A stretch of DNA of 5,913 bases from JAWXVD01 sp044425705 (lineage in GTDB: Bacteria > Bacillota > Clostridia > Lachnospirales > Lachnospiraceae): positions 1 to 5,913 of the forward strand of contig JAWXVD010000170.1 in assembly GCA_044425705.1 (NCBI GenBank). Direction: 5' to 3'. Within the stretch, counting starts at the first letter, position 1, and every line of letters starts with the position of its first letter. The position numbers and the translations under genes were made by a program. The notes below the pieces were generated by a model. The model was not told the origin of the DNA and searched no databases. It saw nothing but the letters and a program-made list of their open reading frames with translations. Positions 5,633-5,913 of this stretch are shown in pieces.

Positions 5633-5913
5633 ATGGATTTCAACACAAAAAGTGATGTAGAAGTGACAGAAGAAAAAGTGGAACAAGTTGATGCAAAAAT
5701 GAGTTATAAAGAATCAGGGATTGATGTAAGAATTCTTCGTGCAGTAGAAGAAATGGGATTCGAGCAGATGACGCCGATTCAAGCAGAAGCTATGCCTGTG
5801 ATATTAAGTGGTCGTGACATGATTGGTCAAGCACAAACAGGTACAGGTAAAACAGCCGCATTTGGTATTCCATTAATTCAATTAGTGGATGTAGATAATA
5901 GAAATTTACAAGC
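5633..5913 (+). CDS. DEAD-box ATP-dependent RNA helicase, N-terminal part (CshA/DeaD-like)
   Basis: The reading frame is open from ATG 5633 to the window edge (93 complete codons), so the gene is cut by the window and not broken. Residues 42-50 (GFEQMTPIQ) are the Q motif, with Gln 50 expected to contact adenine. Residues 67-74 (AQTGTGKT) are motif I, the ATP-binding Walker A of DEAD-box proteins, followed by AAFGIPLIQ as in CshA, DeaD and their relatives. An acidic stretch of about 22 residues precedes the usual opening (here MSYKESGID). An internal ATG at 5699 could be an alternative start but has no ribosome binding site, while 5633 has GAGG at 5 nt. These enzymes unwind short RNA duplexes in ribosome assembly, mRNA decay and cold adaptation. 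The C-terminal half, which would separate CshA from CshB or DbpA types, is not in the window. It has its own promoter region upstream and is not part of the ABC operon. Confidence 0.93.
   Translation, partial: MDFNTKSDVEVTEEKVEQVDAKMSYKESGIDVRILRAVEEMGFEQMTPIQAEAMPVILSGRDMIGQAQTGTGKTAAFGIPLIQLVDVDNRNLQ

Overview
The window is AT-rich, with codons that mostly end in A or T, GNRA-capped rRNA trailer hairpins, TTG/GTG/ATG starts and sigma-A-type promoters. These traits, the 3' end of the 23S rRNA and the style of the ABC and DEAD-box proteins suggest a low-GC Bacillota, most likely class Clostridia and perhaps a Lachnospiraceae relative. That placement is inferred from family resemblance, not from a search.

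Layout: 1-58 is the 3' end of a 23S rRNA gene. It is followed by a trailer with three small GNRA-loop hairpins and a clear intrinsic terminator (191-223). No 5S rRNA gene lies between the 23S end and the terminator. Positions 224-378 hold a good promoter (TTGAAT-N17-TATAAT, 255-283) embedded in a run of five perfect palindromes, two of which share the same half-sites (TAAGAT/ATCTTA). This promoter leads to a 66-residue acidic protein of unknown function (379-579). Next comes a membrane-anchored, acidic-linker protein with MORN-type repeats (711-1775). After it come two ABC half-transporters (1836-3584 and 3587-5347) that form a typical heterodimeric type IV exporter pair. The first carries the degenerate ATPase residues (Asp for the catalytic Glu, Gln for the switch His); the second carries the catalytic ones. 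The two ABC genes are 2 nt apart and almost certainly translationally coupled. No terminator or convincing promoter is seen between the small gene and the end of the second ABC gene, so all four may form one operon.

Positions 5348-5632 are gene-free but dense with signals. They hold a 3.6-copy, 18-bp tandem repeat that begins in the last codon of the second ABC gene, then a near-consensus promoter (TTGACA-N17-TATACT). An intrinsic terminator begins only about 15 nt after the predicted transcription start. A leader with further hairpins follows, then the start of a DEAD-box RNA helicase (5633 to the window edge, incomplete). The promoter followed at once by a terminator suggests either a very short RNA or attenuation of the helicase gene.

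The most interesting places are the palindrome cluster with the small acidic protein, the linkage of the MORN protein to the exporter, and the promoter-terminator leader before the helicase. I see no CRISPR array, transposon, phage gene or clearly new multi-gene system.
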